From Castanea sativa (lineage: Eukaryota; Streptophyta; Magnoliopsida; Fagales; Fagaceae), in assembly GCF_040712315.1 (NCBI RefSeq), contig NC_134022.1:7440001-7504000 (forward strand): a stretch of DNA of 64,000 bases, written 5' to 3'. This document shows positions 12,388 to 23,699 of this stretch, in pieces. The position numbers were made by a program, and so were the translations under genes. Within the stretch, counting starts at the first letter, position 1; each line of letters opens with the position of its first letter. Below the pieces are notes generated by a model. The model did no database searches. It was given only the letters and a program-made list of their open reading frames with translations, and was not told the origin of the DNA.

Positions 12388-13416
12388 AACGATGAACTAG
12401 AATTGTAATATGCACTAATGGATAAATAAAGTGCTGAATGTTATTAACTTGAAATTAAGGCCTAAATTACCACCTACTTTGACACGATAATCAATTATTG
12501 TTTGTTACAAAAATTTATGTTGTTATGAATAATGAATTAAATAAGTTAATGTTAATTCTAATAAAATTAAACTATATATACAAAAAATAGAGTTCTCATT
12601 TGTGAACTAAATGCCTAGTCCTCCTGTGGAGAAAATATACCCTATTTTGAGTGTATGTTTCTCCCTTCTCACAGTTAGTGGGACCCATATAGGTCCTACT
12701 AGTCATGAAATATGAATCTCACTAGCCATGAGAGGGGAGAAATATACACTCGAAACAAGATATACTTCCTCCTTCCAGTGAGCCTGTTATTATAGAAGAT
12801 AATATTTAAAGAAATTCAAATCACCTGTGCTAAAACGAAAGTAACTAGTAATTTTTAGTTGATTAAATTCCCTTAGGGAAATCAAGAAGAAGCAGGTCAT
12901 TACAGCATAAAATATTCGATTTACAACATTAGCTCGCGACAATTTACTACCATAGTACGTACCATGTATTACCTTGGGTGAGAAAAAGAATCAAGAAATT
13001 AAAGCCTAATTAAATATTAGATAACATAATGAAAGTGAAATCTGATTATGTATTACCTATCATATTGCTCAAATAGTCTGAAAGATTAGCATACTCACAA
13101 TTCTATCACCTAATTCACGGCTTAACTCACGAAAAACATCCATCCGTGACTGGATAACAACCATCAGAAGCACAAGTGCAACACCAACGCGCGCACACCA
13201 ACTTAGAATCTCATGAAGTATCTCATTTAGAACCTACAGTTGATCATTACAAATGCATTACATAAAATGCATGCACAACCATAAACATATACATATATAC
13301 ACACTCAAAGAAATGAAAGAGACAGTACGTACATCAATATCAGAGTAGACAAAAACGAAAGCGCTGATTAGTGTCAGAGACACCAGAATATTTACTGCCT
13401 CCTTATCTCCTCGCAT
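10812..13416 (-). CDS. Sensor-less IRE1-like pseudokinase with KEN RNase domain
   Basis: Six exons on the minus strand join in frame: 13416-13333, 13233-13099, 12280-11871, 11793-11530, 11447-11123 and 11033-10812. They total 1440 nt (479 aa plus stop), each intron GT-AG. The ATG at 13416 is the first in its frame. Exon 1 has a hydrophobic stretch (NILVSLTLISAFVFVY) and exon 2 another (VGVALVLLMVVI), so the N-terminus is probably membrane-anchored. Exons 3-4 match the IRE1 kinase fold weakly (VMEHYEQNFKQWL; GIGYLHR). However, the catalytic loop reads CHGKLNETN instead of HRDLKPxN, and the DFG site reads ITGM, so phosphotransfer looks lost. Exons 5-6 look like the IRE1/RNase L KEN domain: HPIFLSPLQRLSYRV, then EYKQT...FCRNVVAH and GYWPEF. 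These keep an R-N-x3-H set at the usual catalytic position. There is no lumenal sensor. Family assignment is by recalled motifs only. Confidence 0.72.
12345..12383. repeat. (TA)n microsatellite in an intron
   Basis: A pure TA tract lies in the intron between exons 2 and 3 of the IRE1-like gene. Confidence 0.85.
12628..12772. mobile_element. MITE-like inverted repeat in an intron
   Basis: The left arm (12628-12664, beginning GGAGAAAATATACC) pairs with the right arm (about 12733-12772, ending TATACTTCCTCC), giving arms of about 38 bp with a few mismatches. It sits in the large intron of the IRE1-like gene, is non-coding, and could fold as a hairpin in the pre-mRNA. Confidence 0.6.
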
Positions 13417-13560
13417 TCTCTCAGCTTTTTTTTTCAGTTTCAGGTACAAGAAAAGAAAATTTCTGGAGCTTAAACCAAATGGTCAAGACTCAAGAAAAGT
13501 GGTTTTCTCTCATTTGCTGTGCGTCAAAGCAAAGCAGTCTGATTCTTAGCTTGGTTCTAT

Positions 13561-13572
13561 TCTATATATGTT
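13561..13572 (-). promoter_or_regulatory. Probable TATA box of the IRE1-like gene
   Basis: Read on the minus strand this is CATATATAGA, about 150 bases before the ATG at 13416. That position allows a leader of roughly 110-120 nt. No other evidence for the start of transcription is available. Confidence 0.4.
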
Positions 13573-13619
13573 TTAGCAGTGGGTGCCACTGCTGTCAGCT
13601 TTGTACCTCTTGTTTATGA

Positions 13620-14280
13620 AAGCAGAATACTTGTCACAGCTATTCAATGAAGTCCATTGGGCATTGACTCCTTTGAGCCACTTGGGTCCACACTCACCCA
13701 CCTAATATGAGAACATAAAACATACCATGAAATAAATTCATAAAAAAATAGCTAGTGGGACCAACATCATCATCCTGACCGACGAAAATTTAAAGACCAC
13801 ATAATTTTTCACAATTTCTTGTCATAATTATGACAGGACAGAGTATAATTGGTAAAGAAAAAATGATGAATCTATGTGTAAATGATATTTAACCACTCAC
13901 AATCTACCGTGTTAGAGTTGTATTAAAAAAAATTATGAAATAATTTGTGGTTTTAGAACTACTCACTTCATCATCACTTAAATGACTCACTACCATGTAA
14001 GATTACACTAAACAAATGTAAGACCCAACATGTTATGATGTTAGACCTAAAAAGAATTAAGGAAAAGGGAAAAGCCCTTGGATTCCATATTTTTTGGCGT
14101 TGAAAAGATCGATGTTTGACCTACCGACAGGGCTAATTTAAAAGTTATTTTTGGGTAAGATTTGAGATAATAGATTGTAATTTAAGCCAGTATCACTTTC
14201 ATATGAAATCATTCTCTTGGCATTTAAAATTGCTAAGTTAGAAAATATAAAGAGAATTGAAGTGAAGGGGTGATGCTAAA
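13620..14280. other. Intergenic region with MITE remnant
   Basis: A remnant of the MITE family seen at 10.0-10.3 kb is recognisable at about 13850-13970 (GAAATAATTTGTGG near its end). Nothing else is supported. Confidence 0.4.
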
Positions 14281-14339
14281 AATTGTTTTGATGCTGGTAA
14301 AGATGGTTGCTCTTGCTCCAATGTTGCTTGGCCTAACCA

Positions 14340-14545
14340 ATCTATGATTTGTGATGTTTTAGACTTTAGCAAATATTTAGTTAATTGTAATTTTATATTA
14401 AGTTAGGAGAGAGCTTAACTCTGCAGTACATTGTCTAGCTAAATTTGTTGTTCCTCATTACTTTTCTAATTGTTGTAATTTGCATTGTCTTCTTGCTGAA
14501 GTCTTGGATGCTTGCAAGAAGGAGATGATGCTTTGTTTATCTTTG
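14340..14545 (+). pseudogene. RNase H-like LINE tail fragment
   Basis: With one small frameshift the plus strand encodes ICDVLDFSKYLVNCNF, then RELNSAVHCLAKFVVPHYF, then AEVLDACKKEMM. This resembles the C-terminal RNase H-type (RVT_3) part of plant LINE-related proteins, where an N-x-A-A/V-H-x-L-A motif is usual. The frameshift near 14400 and the missing N-terminal part make it a fragment. A minus-strand ORF of 147 codons across 14458-14901 overlaps it and is probably chance. Confidence 0.45.
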
Positions 14546-15223
14546 ATAATATTCTCGAGTATTAACACACACACACACACAAAAATCAATTTTATACAAG
14601 ATTTGCAACCTACCTTAATAATTGTAAAAAAATAAAAAATAAAAAGGGAAAATATACACTCTTTCATATTATGTATAAAATGTGAACATTTTTTGTAAAA
14701 ATGTGAACATTGTTTGAAACATCTTACATTCAAGAAAGTGAAACAATTGTTGTCAATTTTGGTTTTGTTCTGCTTGATCAAATTACTGGAAAATTTCATT
14801 CGAGTTAGTTCCATCTCAGAAAAAATTCCAACCCATGATCGATGCATTCCAATTCCAGTCAAGATGTAACAATGATTTTTTTTTTTTTTTTCAAAACTCA
14901 TTTCTTTTTATTTTTCATTATTTAATTCATCTATGGTATGTTTCACCTGTTTCCATTAAGAATCTATTTTTCTCTCATTTACTTGACTCATATATGACTT
15001 TTTTTTCTTTGTTGAGATTTTTTTTTTTCATTTACTTTATCATATATGACATAATACTGAAATAAACCGAAACAAAAATATTTTGTTTCCATAGACAAAT
15101 TATAGATCAGCCACCAAAATGCAAAATGGAATGGACAACATTGTATGAAATACTAATTAGCCTTATTTATACAAGTGTCACGTTTTGTGGAACTGTATTG
15201 AATTTTTTATTTTGAATCAAAAT

Positions 15224-15225
<2 letters not shown>
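14546..15225. other. AT-rich intergenic sequence
   Basis: Homopolymer-rich DNA with T-tracts at 14875-14892 and 15020-15030. No gene or element boundary is seen. Confidence 0.5.

Positions 15226-15299
<74 letters not shown>
15226..15299. repeat. Compound (CA)n(TA)n microsatellite
   Basis: About 25 bases of CA repeats pass directly into about 48 bases of TA repeats. The end abuts the LTR that follows. Confidence 0.9.
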
Positions 15300-15302
<3 letters not shown>

Positions 15303-16012
15303 AGGACTGGATTTAGTTCGTAAGCCTATACGACTGGAGGACCCTGGCCCAAATAGTCCCACACAATAAATTTATAGAGAGTGTGGGTGGTAAAACTAGG
15401 CTTCTATGGGTTAGATAATGTTCACTATGGGCCAAAAATAACAAGGAAGCAAAGAAAAACAGAAGGTAACCACAATATTGTAAAAGAAAACTCTCATCGG
15501 CCAAGTCTGAGGAGATTAGTTCTTGAATATATCACTATGAGACTTGTTTATAGTTTCAGTTCTTTGTGCTACAGTGTTTTTCTCTGCTATTTCTCTGATC
15601 CCCCCTCTCCAGGGGACCTTCTATCTTATATAGACCCTTTTAGATGATCCTGACCTTCCATTTGTTAATCACGTAGGCCACCACTCAAGTACTAGTCTCA
15701 TCAAGCACCTTTCCTAAACCCCTGTGAGATGCGGCAACTAAGGCAGCACTGTTCAAGGGTCCTCTCCACATAAATGTGGCCACGAGGTTTGGTAGGATGC
15801 ATTAAATGTGATGGCAGCCACAAGTTCTTCAATCATGTAAGTGCTAGCCCCCTTCCCAAAGCTCTTTCTATACAGTAAGGCCTCATTTGATGATGTATTG
15901 ATGACATGATCATAAAATCCAAGAGCGTGGCCTCCTCGGCAGTAATTGTCCTTCTCGAACTTGCTATGACACGTGACGTAATTACCTTACTCGGAATTCT
16001 TGTATCCCACAG
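15299..16012 (-). mobile_element. Probable LTR, minus orientation
   Basis: Read on the minus strand the element would start TGTGGGATAC and end CCAGTCCTTACA. The CCTTACA end and a CTCTCTA(T/C)AAATTTATTGT block near it match the solo LTR at 38710-39537, so they are related. A TATA-like TATATAAG lies on the minus strand near 15628. The flanks (ATATA, GCATA) do not form a clean target duplication, perhaps because one flank is microsatellite. Confidence 0.5.
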
Positions 16013-16777
16013 CATATATATTAAAATCCAAAACTCAGAGAAAATCAAATTAGAATCTAAACTGAATTTCAATTGGAATCCAATTGTACACTATGAGAGG
16101 GTTTGGATCCACGTTCACGTCTGCGTTTCTCTTCATTGCGCGTTTTCAGTTTTTTTTTTTTTTTTTTTTTTTTCAGCCGCTGTTGTTGACCAATTCTCCT
16201 CATGAACAGTGCATCCGTGCACTGTTCATGGACCCACAAATTTCACTTTTCAGCAACTTTTTCATTAAAAATGGGTCCCACGGCACTATTTACACATTTA
16301 AAAATTATTTTGCTACAGTGTTTTCAGTTTTCAGTTTTCAGCAATAAGTTCTATCCAAACGGACCCTATATGTCCTATTTAATTTTTAATTCTTGTGCTA
16401 AGTAAATTATTGAGTGTAAAAATTGAAAATTTAAAATCAAATTAAATTCTAAATTGGAGTCCAATTTTATGCCACATGTCCATCTTATCTTTTAATTTTT
16501 GTAACAAGTAAATTATTGGGTTCAAAAACCGAAGAGTCTAAATCCAATGAAATTCTAAATTTATATATATATATACACACACACACACAAAATGAGAAAC
16601 CATTACATATTCTAAAAATCAATGATTTAAAAAATGTGTATGTTAATACCATGTATAATTTAATCTCTTCTAATTTTTTTTTTTTAGAGATATCTCTTCT
16701 AAAAAATTGTATAATTTGAACCGTATAATTATGATTGTTTTTAATTGTATCCGTGCTCATGCACAGGGTTAAACTAG
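16013..16777 (+). mobile_element. Helitron-like element (3' end defined)
   Basis: The 3' end has the Helitron signature: a short palindrome (CCGTGCTCATGCACAGG, 16751-16767), about 6 bases, then CTAG (16774-16777) followed by T. Internal sequence with AAATTAAATTCTAAATTGGA and ACATGTCC blocks is shared with the element at 21598-22009. An internal tandem duplication is visible (around 16030-16085 plus 16372-16415, and again 16415-16560). The 5' TC end is not certain. A MITE sits inside. Confidence 0.5.
16098..16367. mobile_element. MITE of the GGTCCGTTTGGAT type
   Basis: The ends AGGGTTTGGATCCACG and (reverse complement of the right) AGGGTCCGTTTGGATAGA form an inverted repeat. The middle has a 25-base T-tract and the palindrome GTGCATCCGTGCAC-like CAGTGCATCCGTGCACTG near 16210. 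It is non-coding and splits the Helitron-like element. Confidence 0.6.
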
Positions 16778-18050
16778 TAATAATAATGACAAGAAGCCAA
16801 GAACAACAATAAAATAATAAGAAAACTTAGAAAGGAAGGTCGCTATAATTATTATTTATTAAAATAATTGAAATATTTAATGCATTGTCTGCAATGTTGT
16901 GATAATTCCACTTTTTTGGCTTTCAAGATTTTAAGTGCAGATGCCTTAAATATTTCGAAACTTTCTCAACGTGAATTCTTTCATTTCATTTTAAGGATTT
17001 TTTTTTTTTTTTTTTTTTTGGGGTTGAGAGGAGTGGTTTCGTCACAAAAAGGAAAATGATGTAATTTTAGACAAAGTTTAGCTACAAACTTGATTGTAGT
17101 CTAAACCTACAACTTCCATTTAAAAATTATTATTGTTATATATTTTAAAAATCTAATTGTTGAATTTTATGTTATTTATATTCTTAACACACATGTCAAA
17201 TTTCATGTCAATCAAATGTTATTAATTATTCGATCCATAAACTTATTTTTTATACTTAATTTTATATTACAAAAGCTTGAAATTAAACATGTGATTAGTA
17301 ACATACCTATTAATCTTTGATCTTTTTGAAATTTTGTAAGTATAAAATGTATAATAAGAAAATGTAATCTAATAATAAACTTGTCAAAATTAACATTAGA
17401 AAAAAAAAAAATATTAAGTGAAATTGTAACTTTAAGCTACAACTAAGATTATTGCCAAACTTTGTCCATAATTATTTACACACTTCTTCAGTATATTGCT
17501 TTGCATATATTTTATTTACATTTCACGTTTAGTCTTTATATTTGTTAAATTTAATTCAAAATCAGCTATACAAATTAAAGATGAGTATGAGAGATACGCA
17601 TAAAATATGCATACATATCTCCTTCTTCTTTTTTTCAAATAAAATGACGGTATATTACTATATTTTACACACCCTATTTTGTATTAGTTAATAAATTTGA
17701 ATCCTTAATCCTCAAAGACGATACTAGAGGGGTAAATCCCAACCAAACAAACACAAAGAAGAAAGAAACTCAAATATCCCCCAGTTTGCATACACATGAC
17801 TAATCAAACGATTCAAACCTCGAGGCTATGTTAGAAAGGTTAGCCTGTGCGTACGAAAATGGCGGCCAAATCCTAAGGGAGCTATCCAATCAAGTCGAGA
17901 GGTCTTCAAGACTAGGCAAAATTTGTTTTAGTTTCTGTAGTTAGATTTAGTTTTTTTTTCCGCATTTAAATTTAGTATTTCTTTTGCATTTCTTTTAATT
18001 TTTGGATCAAATTTGTTTTCTTTTACTTTAAATTTGTTGATTAGGATTGT
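16778..18050. other. AT-rich intergenic sequence
   Basis: No gene is seen. The short hydrophobic ORF at 16868-17059 ends in a T-tract and lacks any motif. A short segment at 17815-17930 has higher GC and may be an old transposon fragment, but no termini were found. Confidence 0.45.
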
Positions 18051-18058
18051 TGTTGTTA

Positions 18059-18074
18059 GTGTGCGTACGCACAC
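18059..18074. repeat. 16-bp perfect palindrome
   Basis: GTGTGCGTACGCACAC is perfectly self-complementary. It lies in a short stretch with several more GTACG motifs (18082, 18104), which is unusual in this AT-rich DNA. Confidence 0.85.
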
Positions 18075-18109
18075 CTAAAGGTACGTAGACTAAGGAGGTG
18101 TACGTACAC

Positions 18110-19320
18110 AGCCATCCATGACCCATCCAGGTTTGTTCTCTTTTCCCTTCTATTTTTCAGTCTTGCACTTTAATTTCTTATAAATAAATATTGCATAGCC
18201 TAAAATTAAGCCTGTCCTCCCCTACAGTGTGATCTGTATGGCCCATACGCATGATTTTAACTTCTATTAAGCATTAAGAGGGATCCAGCTTAGTTGAACA
18301 CTGCCTTGGTGATAGAAATTAAAGCCAATCCTTAGGTAATGTGTTGTTTTGGATGTCTAACGTCTTCCTAGGGCTCGTACCCTAACTTGAGATTCATGTA
18401 TAGTTACGTTAGATCTCTGCACAGCAATCAAAGATGGTTCTTGGACGTATAACTAGATGATGATTTTTCTTTTTATCCGAACCTCTAAGTTAGTGGTGTA
18501 CTCCAACGACGGCTCTAAGAATTTTTTTCAAGGTAGTTGTTAAGAAACTTAAATTAAACAAATTAAAATTTAATAAAAAAAATTGAATATATAGAGTTAT
18601 CGACAAAAAAAAGGAATAAATAAATAAATATACAAAGTTTTACAATTTCATTTTATGATTTTCAAATTTTGAAATCGGTACATAATAGTTTATTATCAAT
18701 ATTTATTGCCAGTATGGACAGTTGTAACCATTTTATTTTATTAAGTTTGTATAATATTTTTATTTTTATATAGTTGTCATTATCTATTTGTACGTCATTG
18801 TTTTTTTAAAAACTAAATGACAAAAATCAACTCATTAACATTGTGTTAGTTATTGATCTACATAGTCACACTCATCCATACATAAAATAATACACCATGT
18901 ATCTACTTAACCAATCAAATACTTAAACAATTTCTAGCTTTGCTCTCTTTTTTCTTGAATCGCTAACTTTATAACAAAATTCATTATAACATGATAACAA
19001 TACACACACATTTAACAAACCCTCCTATTTCCTAATTATTAAATTATATAAAGTTATTTATATTCATACTGTACACGCACACATCCACACACATCACAAT
19101 TCACACAAATAATATTATAACAAACAAATAAAATAACACACACAATCAATATCAAAACACATACTAACACACATATAATATAAATTTATAATAAAGTGAG
19201 AGACACTCACAACTCATAAACATTGACTCTTTATTCTTAAGGTAGAAAATACATGTCATCAAGGTGTGTAATATTTAAGTCAAGGTATGCAAAATATTTT
19301 TAAGGATAAATTAAACTAGG
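18110..19320. other. AT-rich intergenic sequence
   Basis: No supported gene, RNA or transposon terminus. A CA-rich run at about 19070-19170 has ACACA repeats without a fixed period. Confidence 0.5.
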
Positions 19321-19325
<5 letters not shown>

Positions 19326-19370
<45 letters not shown>

Positions 19371-19379
19371 GTATATATA
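19326..19379. repeat. (TA)n microsatellite
   Basis: A near-pure TA tract of about 50 bases, with two TG interruptions near its end. Confidence 0.9.
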
Positions 19380-19792
19380 TCAAGTCTAGGGTTCATTTGA
19401 ACCCCCTAAATAGAGTGTGGTGTCACCTCTAGTGTACTCCTTACCCATGTTTAAGATTGGCCCACTATGAGAAGCATCCAATAAAGACATTTAATTGGTA
19501 AAGATGGTGATATTCACGAGCCACACCTTAGGACACCCATAGTTGCAACTCGACTAGGGATAGAGAGTTAAAGTCTAAAATATTATTAAGCCCATTTTCA
19601 AGTAAGGATCTTGCTAAACACACCCAAAATTTTACATGGGGACACAGTTTGTCTTTCATCCCATATGGTGTTGGGCTAGGGCCCTGAACTCCACTTGAAG
19701 TCACAAGTAATTTTTACTTTAGTTTATCACTCCATTGTCTATGTCATAGCCTATAATGAGTTTTAAGCACATTAACAAGTTAGTATGTCAAG

Positions 19793-20391
19793 TAGGGCTA
19801 GCCCTAGACATTTTGGGGCCTTAGGCAAGAACTAAAATGAGGCATTCTCCAACTTCACTTAAAATGCCTACAAATTAAGGCACTCTCCCACTAATCCATG
19901 TCTTCAAAACAAACTTATCCAATTTTTTAAAAAATAAAAGTTATGACACTACACTAAAAAATAAATTAATATATATGTTAGAGTAATTAATATTACTTTT
20001 TACTATAATAAATAAATTATATAGCTTAATGAATATAATGTTTTAATTATATATATGTAAAATAGCATTTTAAAATATTCAAAATAAGTGGTCAAATTTA
20101 TTTGTTTTAAAAGAACAAATTTGTAAAATAAAACTACCTTCCTACAGTCTTCCTTTCAAATCATTTTTCTCATTCCCAAGATCCTACCCACGTGGCCACC
20201 TCTGCTCCTCGACTTTCCCATTGCATTTATTCTCTCATATATTTATTTATTACTTCTTTACAGTTTAGTAAGTTTACAATGCTTCTTTCTTCTCAATTCT
20301 TCATACTATTAACTTTTTCAAAATTTTGGGCCCTCTTCCACTTGGGGGCCTTAGGCAATAGCCTAATTGGCCCAGTGGAAGGGCAGTCCTG
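19793..20391. mobile_element. Non-autonomous hAT element with 8-bp TSD
   Basis: The element starts TAGGGCTAGCCCTAG and ends GGGCAGTCCTG, and is flanked by the perfect 8-bp repeat ATGTCAAG at 19785-19792 and 20392-20399. Subterminal GGGGCCTTAGGCAA occurs at both ends. A related terminus lies near 32810-32871. At 599 bp without a transposase, it depends on an autonomous hAT elsewhere. Confidence 0.8.
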
Positions 20392-20824
20392 ATGTCAAGT
20401 GTCAACCAACATGGATCCACTTGATTCATGTTGAGATGACTTAATAGGTGCCCTATGTATGGGGAACCTTTTCGAACCATAACCATAAGGATGAAACCCT
20501 ATCTGGATTGACCAACATGGGTTAGCCACAGTGAACAACCTCTAGGATTAACTCGATTGCATGTGTTTGCAAATTTGTTTCTTTTCAAAAATTAAAAAAA
20601 TCAAATTTTCAAAAATACTTTCCTTTTAAGTGAATTCTTCCTTTTAAAAAAGAAAATGTCCAAAAGTTTCAAAAATATTTTTCTTTCATATGCCTTTTCC
20701 AAAAAAATATTTCAAAAATCAAGAATCCAAAAAAATATTTATTTTGTTCTTAAAAGTCCTTCCTTTTTTTTCCCAAAAAAAATATATCCAAAAAGCTTTA
20801 AAAAAAAAAAAAAATTGCCCATCA

Positions 20825-21125
20825 GGGGCTTTAGGCTCATATTTTATCTCTTCTAAAGGTATTCTTTGTACACTAATTAGTCTCTGAGCCCATCTTGTCA
20901 TTTTTTGGGCTTTAAGCCCATCTTGTCTTACTAGAACCTTTGCCTCTTTTTATCCTTAATTTAGGCCCAGTGTCTATCTTTATTTTTTCTAAGGGCCTTA
21001 GACCCATCTTCTCTTTTGATTGGGCCTTAAACCTGTCCTATCATCTATATGGGCCTTACGGTCATCTTGTCCTTTTCTTAGGCCTTAGGCTTATCCTCAT
21101 TTTGCCCAGAGCCTTAGGTCTATAA
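20825..21125. repeat. Degenerate GGGCCTTA minisatellite
   Basis: About eight diverged units of roughly 35-40 bp share the core GGGCCTTA(G/A)GCCCATCTTGTC. It is non-coding. Such arrays are common in plant LTR and leader regions, but no retrotransposon ends were defined here. Confidence 0.6.
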
Positions 21126-21187
21126 TATGGGGTGCCTCAACGTCCCGTTAATTATGTAAATGAAAACATAGATGAAATGATTAAACT

Positions 21188-21400
21188 GTTTGTAAAAGAA
21201 AAATGGAGCAAATCCAAACTTTTTAAATTTAAGGGATCAAAATTGAACCCGCACTAAATTTTAGAGATCATAGATACAATTTACATTTTTGTAGATTGTT
21301 TGTAAAAGAAAAATAGAGCAAACACAAACTTTTTAAATTTGAGGGATCAAAATTGAACCTACACCAAATTTTAGAGGTGATAGTTCACATTTTTGTTTAT
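21188..21400. repeat. Two-copy tandem duplication, about 109 bp
   Basis: Copies begin TGTTTGTAAAAGAAAAAT at about 21188 and 21297. Both contain GAGCAAA(T/C)(C/A)CAAACTTTTT and GGGATCAAAATTGAACC. Confidence 0.8.
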
Positions 21401-21597
21401 ATATATCAATAAACCTCTCATATTTGACTAGTTATTTAGATATTCTATAGGTTTGAATCTATAACCATAAGATCTTAGAAATTATGTTTGAAATAAATGG
21501 ATCGGTTTATGCCATGTCATCAATATTTAAATAATTTTATTTATTTATTTTTATAATTCTAAAGTTTTAATAATAGAATGAAAGATTTGAATTCTAA

Positions 21598-22009
21598 TCT
21601 ATATATCTATATATATAATAATATGTGAGGTTGAGAGAAACTCAAATTAGATTTCCAAATTAAAGTTCCAATTTTGCTCCATATGTCCTAAATTATTTAT
21701 TCTTAAAGAGTTTTATTTCTTAATTTTAGAAAAATATTCATCCAAGTGAGTTATTAAGTATAAAAATCAAAGAGTTTAGGAAAAATGAATCATAAAAAAA
21801 ATGCTTCACAATAATTTTTTTTTAAAAAAAAACATAAACAATTTATATTTTTTTACCTAATAATATCCTTGCAAATTTTTTTAAAGATTTAACAAAATAT
21901 AAAAATGATTATCAATAGTATTTAAATTATATATATATGAGAATTATATTATGCATCTTATTGTGTATCTTTAAGTGTATCCATGCATATGTTTGAGGTT
22001 ACAAGCTAG
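21598..22009 (+). mobile_element. Short non-autonomous Helitron
   Basis: The 5' end reads TCTATATATCTATATA, preceded by A. A GAGGTTGAGAGAAACTC block follows, as at the start of several plant Helitrons and of the large element ending at 40628. The 3' end has a weak palindrome (ATCCATGCATATG) and then CTAG (22006-22009) followed by T. It has no coding capacity. The A|TC...CTAG|T arrangement fits Helitron insertion without target duplication. Confidence 0.55.
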
Positions 22010-22129
22010 TTCTTATAATAATAATAATAAATAAATATATAAAAATAGATTATGCCACCAAGCACTATAAATTCTTGGCAAAATGTTGACTTCGCTATTA
22101 TAATACTGAATCTGTAAAGTTTTAGACCC

Positions 22130-22930
22130 CTTAACACAATATGTTTAACCTAATATTAAGCCAAGCTGATTAACAAGCTTGTTAATCAACTAAGTTAAAC
22201 AAATATGTGTAAAACAAATATAATGCAAAAAGTAAAAAACACAAAGATTCAATGACTCAGGAAAACCAAACTAATTAAAAATCGGGGGAGGATTTATCCA
22301 CTATGAAATAATTGAAATTTGTACAATAGAACTTAGACTACTAACATTCTATTACTACCTCAAGTAGAAAACTTACTACCACGACCACGTGACAGCTCCG
22401 AGTTTACAAACTACTTATTTCTTTGATCCACTGCAACCACAAGTTCTCCTACTTGTGACTTTGAGACTCCACTCAAAGATTTGAGATCTCCGTCAAATTC
22501 TTTATGCAGCAACTGAAGCGATCACTAAACTCTTGACATCAATCTTAATCTTGATAACCTTGAGTGTGTATGAAGGTAAACACATCTAAATCTCACAAGA
22601 AATTCAACACACAGCACATCAAAAACATCTAAAACGTAGCTAGGTTTTTTCTTTTTATATGTGAAGTAAAACATAAAATCCTACATGTCAAACGGGCTTG
22701 GGCTAATTTGGAAATTCTGCAGAAAATTAATTTTGCACGATTTTCGATTGATCGAATCTAATTTTCGATCAATCGAGCCTTGCAAAATTTGTCCACTAAT
22801 TTCTGCAATCACTCGATTCCAACTTTACAATAAAACATACTTTGAGCAAACCTAAACTTAAACTCTAATACATTAGTTCCTAAGGTTTTAGAATCTAATA
22901 GTATCAATTTAAATTTTAGTTTTGATAACG
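22130..22930 (-). repeat. Retroelement LTR-like fragment
   Basis: Dense short inverted pairs (TTTTCGATTGATCGAAT and TTTTCGATCAATCGA, 22740-22785), a minus-strand TATA-like ATATAAAA near 22655 and moderate GC at 22380-22600 resemble plant LTRs. Clear TG...CA ends and a target duplication were not found. Confidence 0.3.
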
Positions 22931-23442
22931 TGCTAAAATTCAATTTTTTATTTTTTATTTTTTTTTAAAAAAGCTCACCATGAAATTAGCTTTAAAATTT
23001 TCTTAAAAACTTTTATCAAAATGCTAAGATAACAAGGGAGCATTAAGCTGCCTGTAACCATGGATAAGCATAAATGTGCATCCATTTAACCGTTTGTCCT
23101 GAAGTGAGCATTGGTGAGCGAGATAGATTGGCACCAAGAATAGATGGGTACGTGTCGAAGTTCTGTGAGACAGTCATGATTTCTGTCATCTTCCAGTAGC
23201 TCCGATATCGGTTTGCTGCAGTGCAGACACATCACAACCCTGCCAAAAAGACAAGTGTCTTCTCCATTTCAACGTGGCTTCACCTTATGAAGTATGAACA
23301 AAGAGTGAACTTTTACAACAAATATAATATTATAACGTAATACTTGTACGTAACAGGCTTAACAGCTAGCATTCTTATTAATAAGCTTGTGCATGAAAAA
23401 TATTTGATCATTTCTGAAACTATCATAGCGCACACATAGAAA

Positions 23443-23661
23443 ATGTCGACATCGAGCGCGGTGGAACCGCAGGACAAGATGAGAGCCAGAGACGTGAATA
23501 AGGTGGCTCGAGGTGTGAGCAAGCTCCTAGGCCTGCTCATGAACCTGGCACCGTCTCACGTGCTCCTCCACCTTCCCAGTCTCACCCCAGCAACAATAAC
23601 AACAACAGAGAACACAAAGACGACGACGAGGTCTTTCTATTATCTCTCTCTTTCTCTCTAG
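23443..23661 (+). pseudogene. Small unknown ORF, apparently frameshifted
   Basis: The ATG at 23443 opens a 72-codon ORF beginning MSTSSAVEPQDKMRARDVNK. The GC-rich patch (23440-23640) stands out from its surroundings. After VARG the coding character switches frame. Skipping two bases in GAGGTGTGAGC (about 23509-23520) gives EQAPRPAHEPGTVSRAPPPS and then an Asn-rich and Asp-rich run, a far more protein-like reading than the given frame. I infer a 2-base insertion in a short plant gene of unknown function, or a splice event I cannot see. I do not assign a family. A TATA-like AATATAATATTAT lies at about 23319-23331. Confidence 0.4.
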
Positions 23662-23699
23662 TGTGTGTGCGTAAAGAATCGAAAGTGAATGGGCTTTCC

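Noticed and set aside
13417..13449. 11-codon extension upstream of the KEN gene ATG
   Set aside because: The extension would start at TTG, not ATG; the first ATG is at 13416.
14458..14901. 147-codon minus-strand ORF
   Set aside because: Lys- and Cys-rich low-complexity translation with a CVCVC run from a CA repeat; it overlaps a plus-strand RNase H-like fragment. No motif or splice context.
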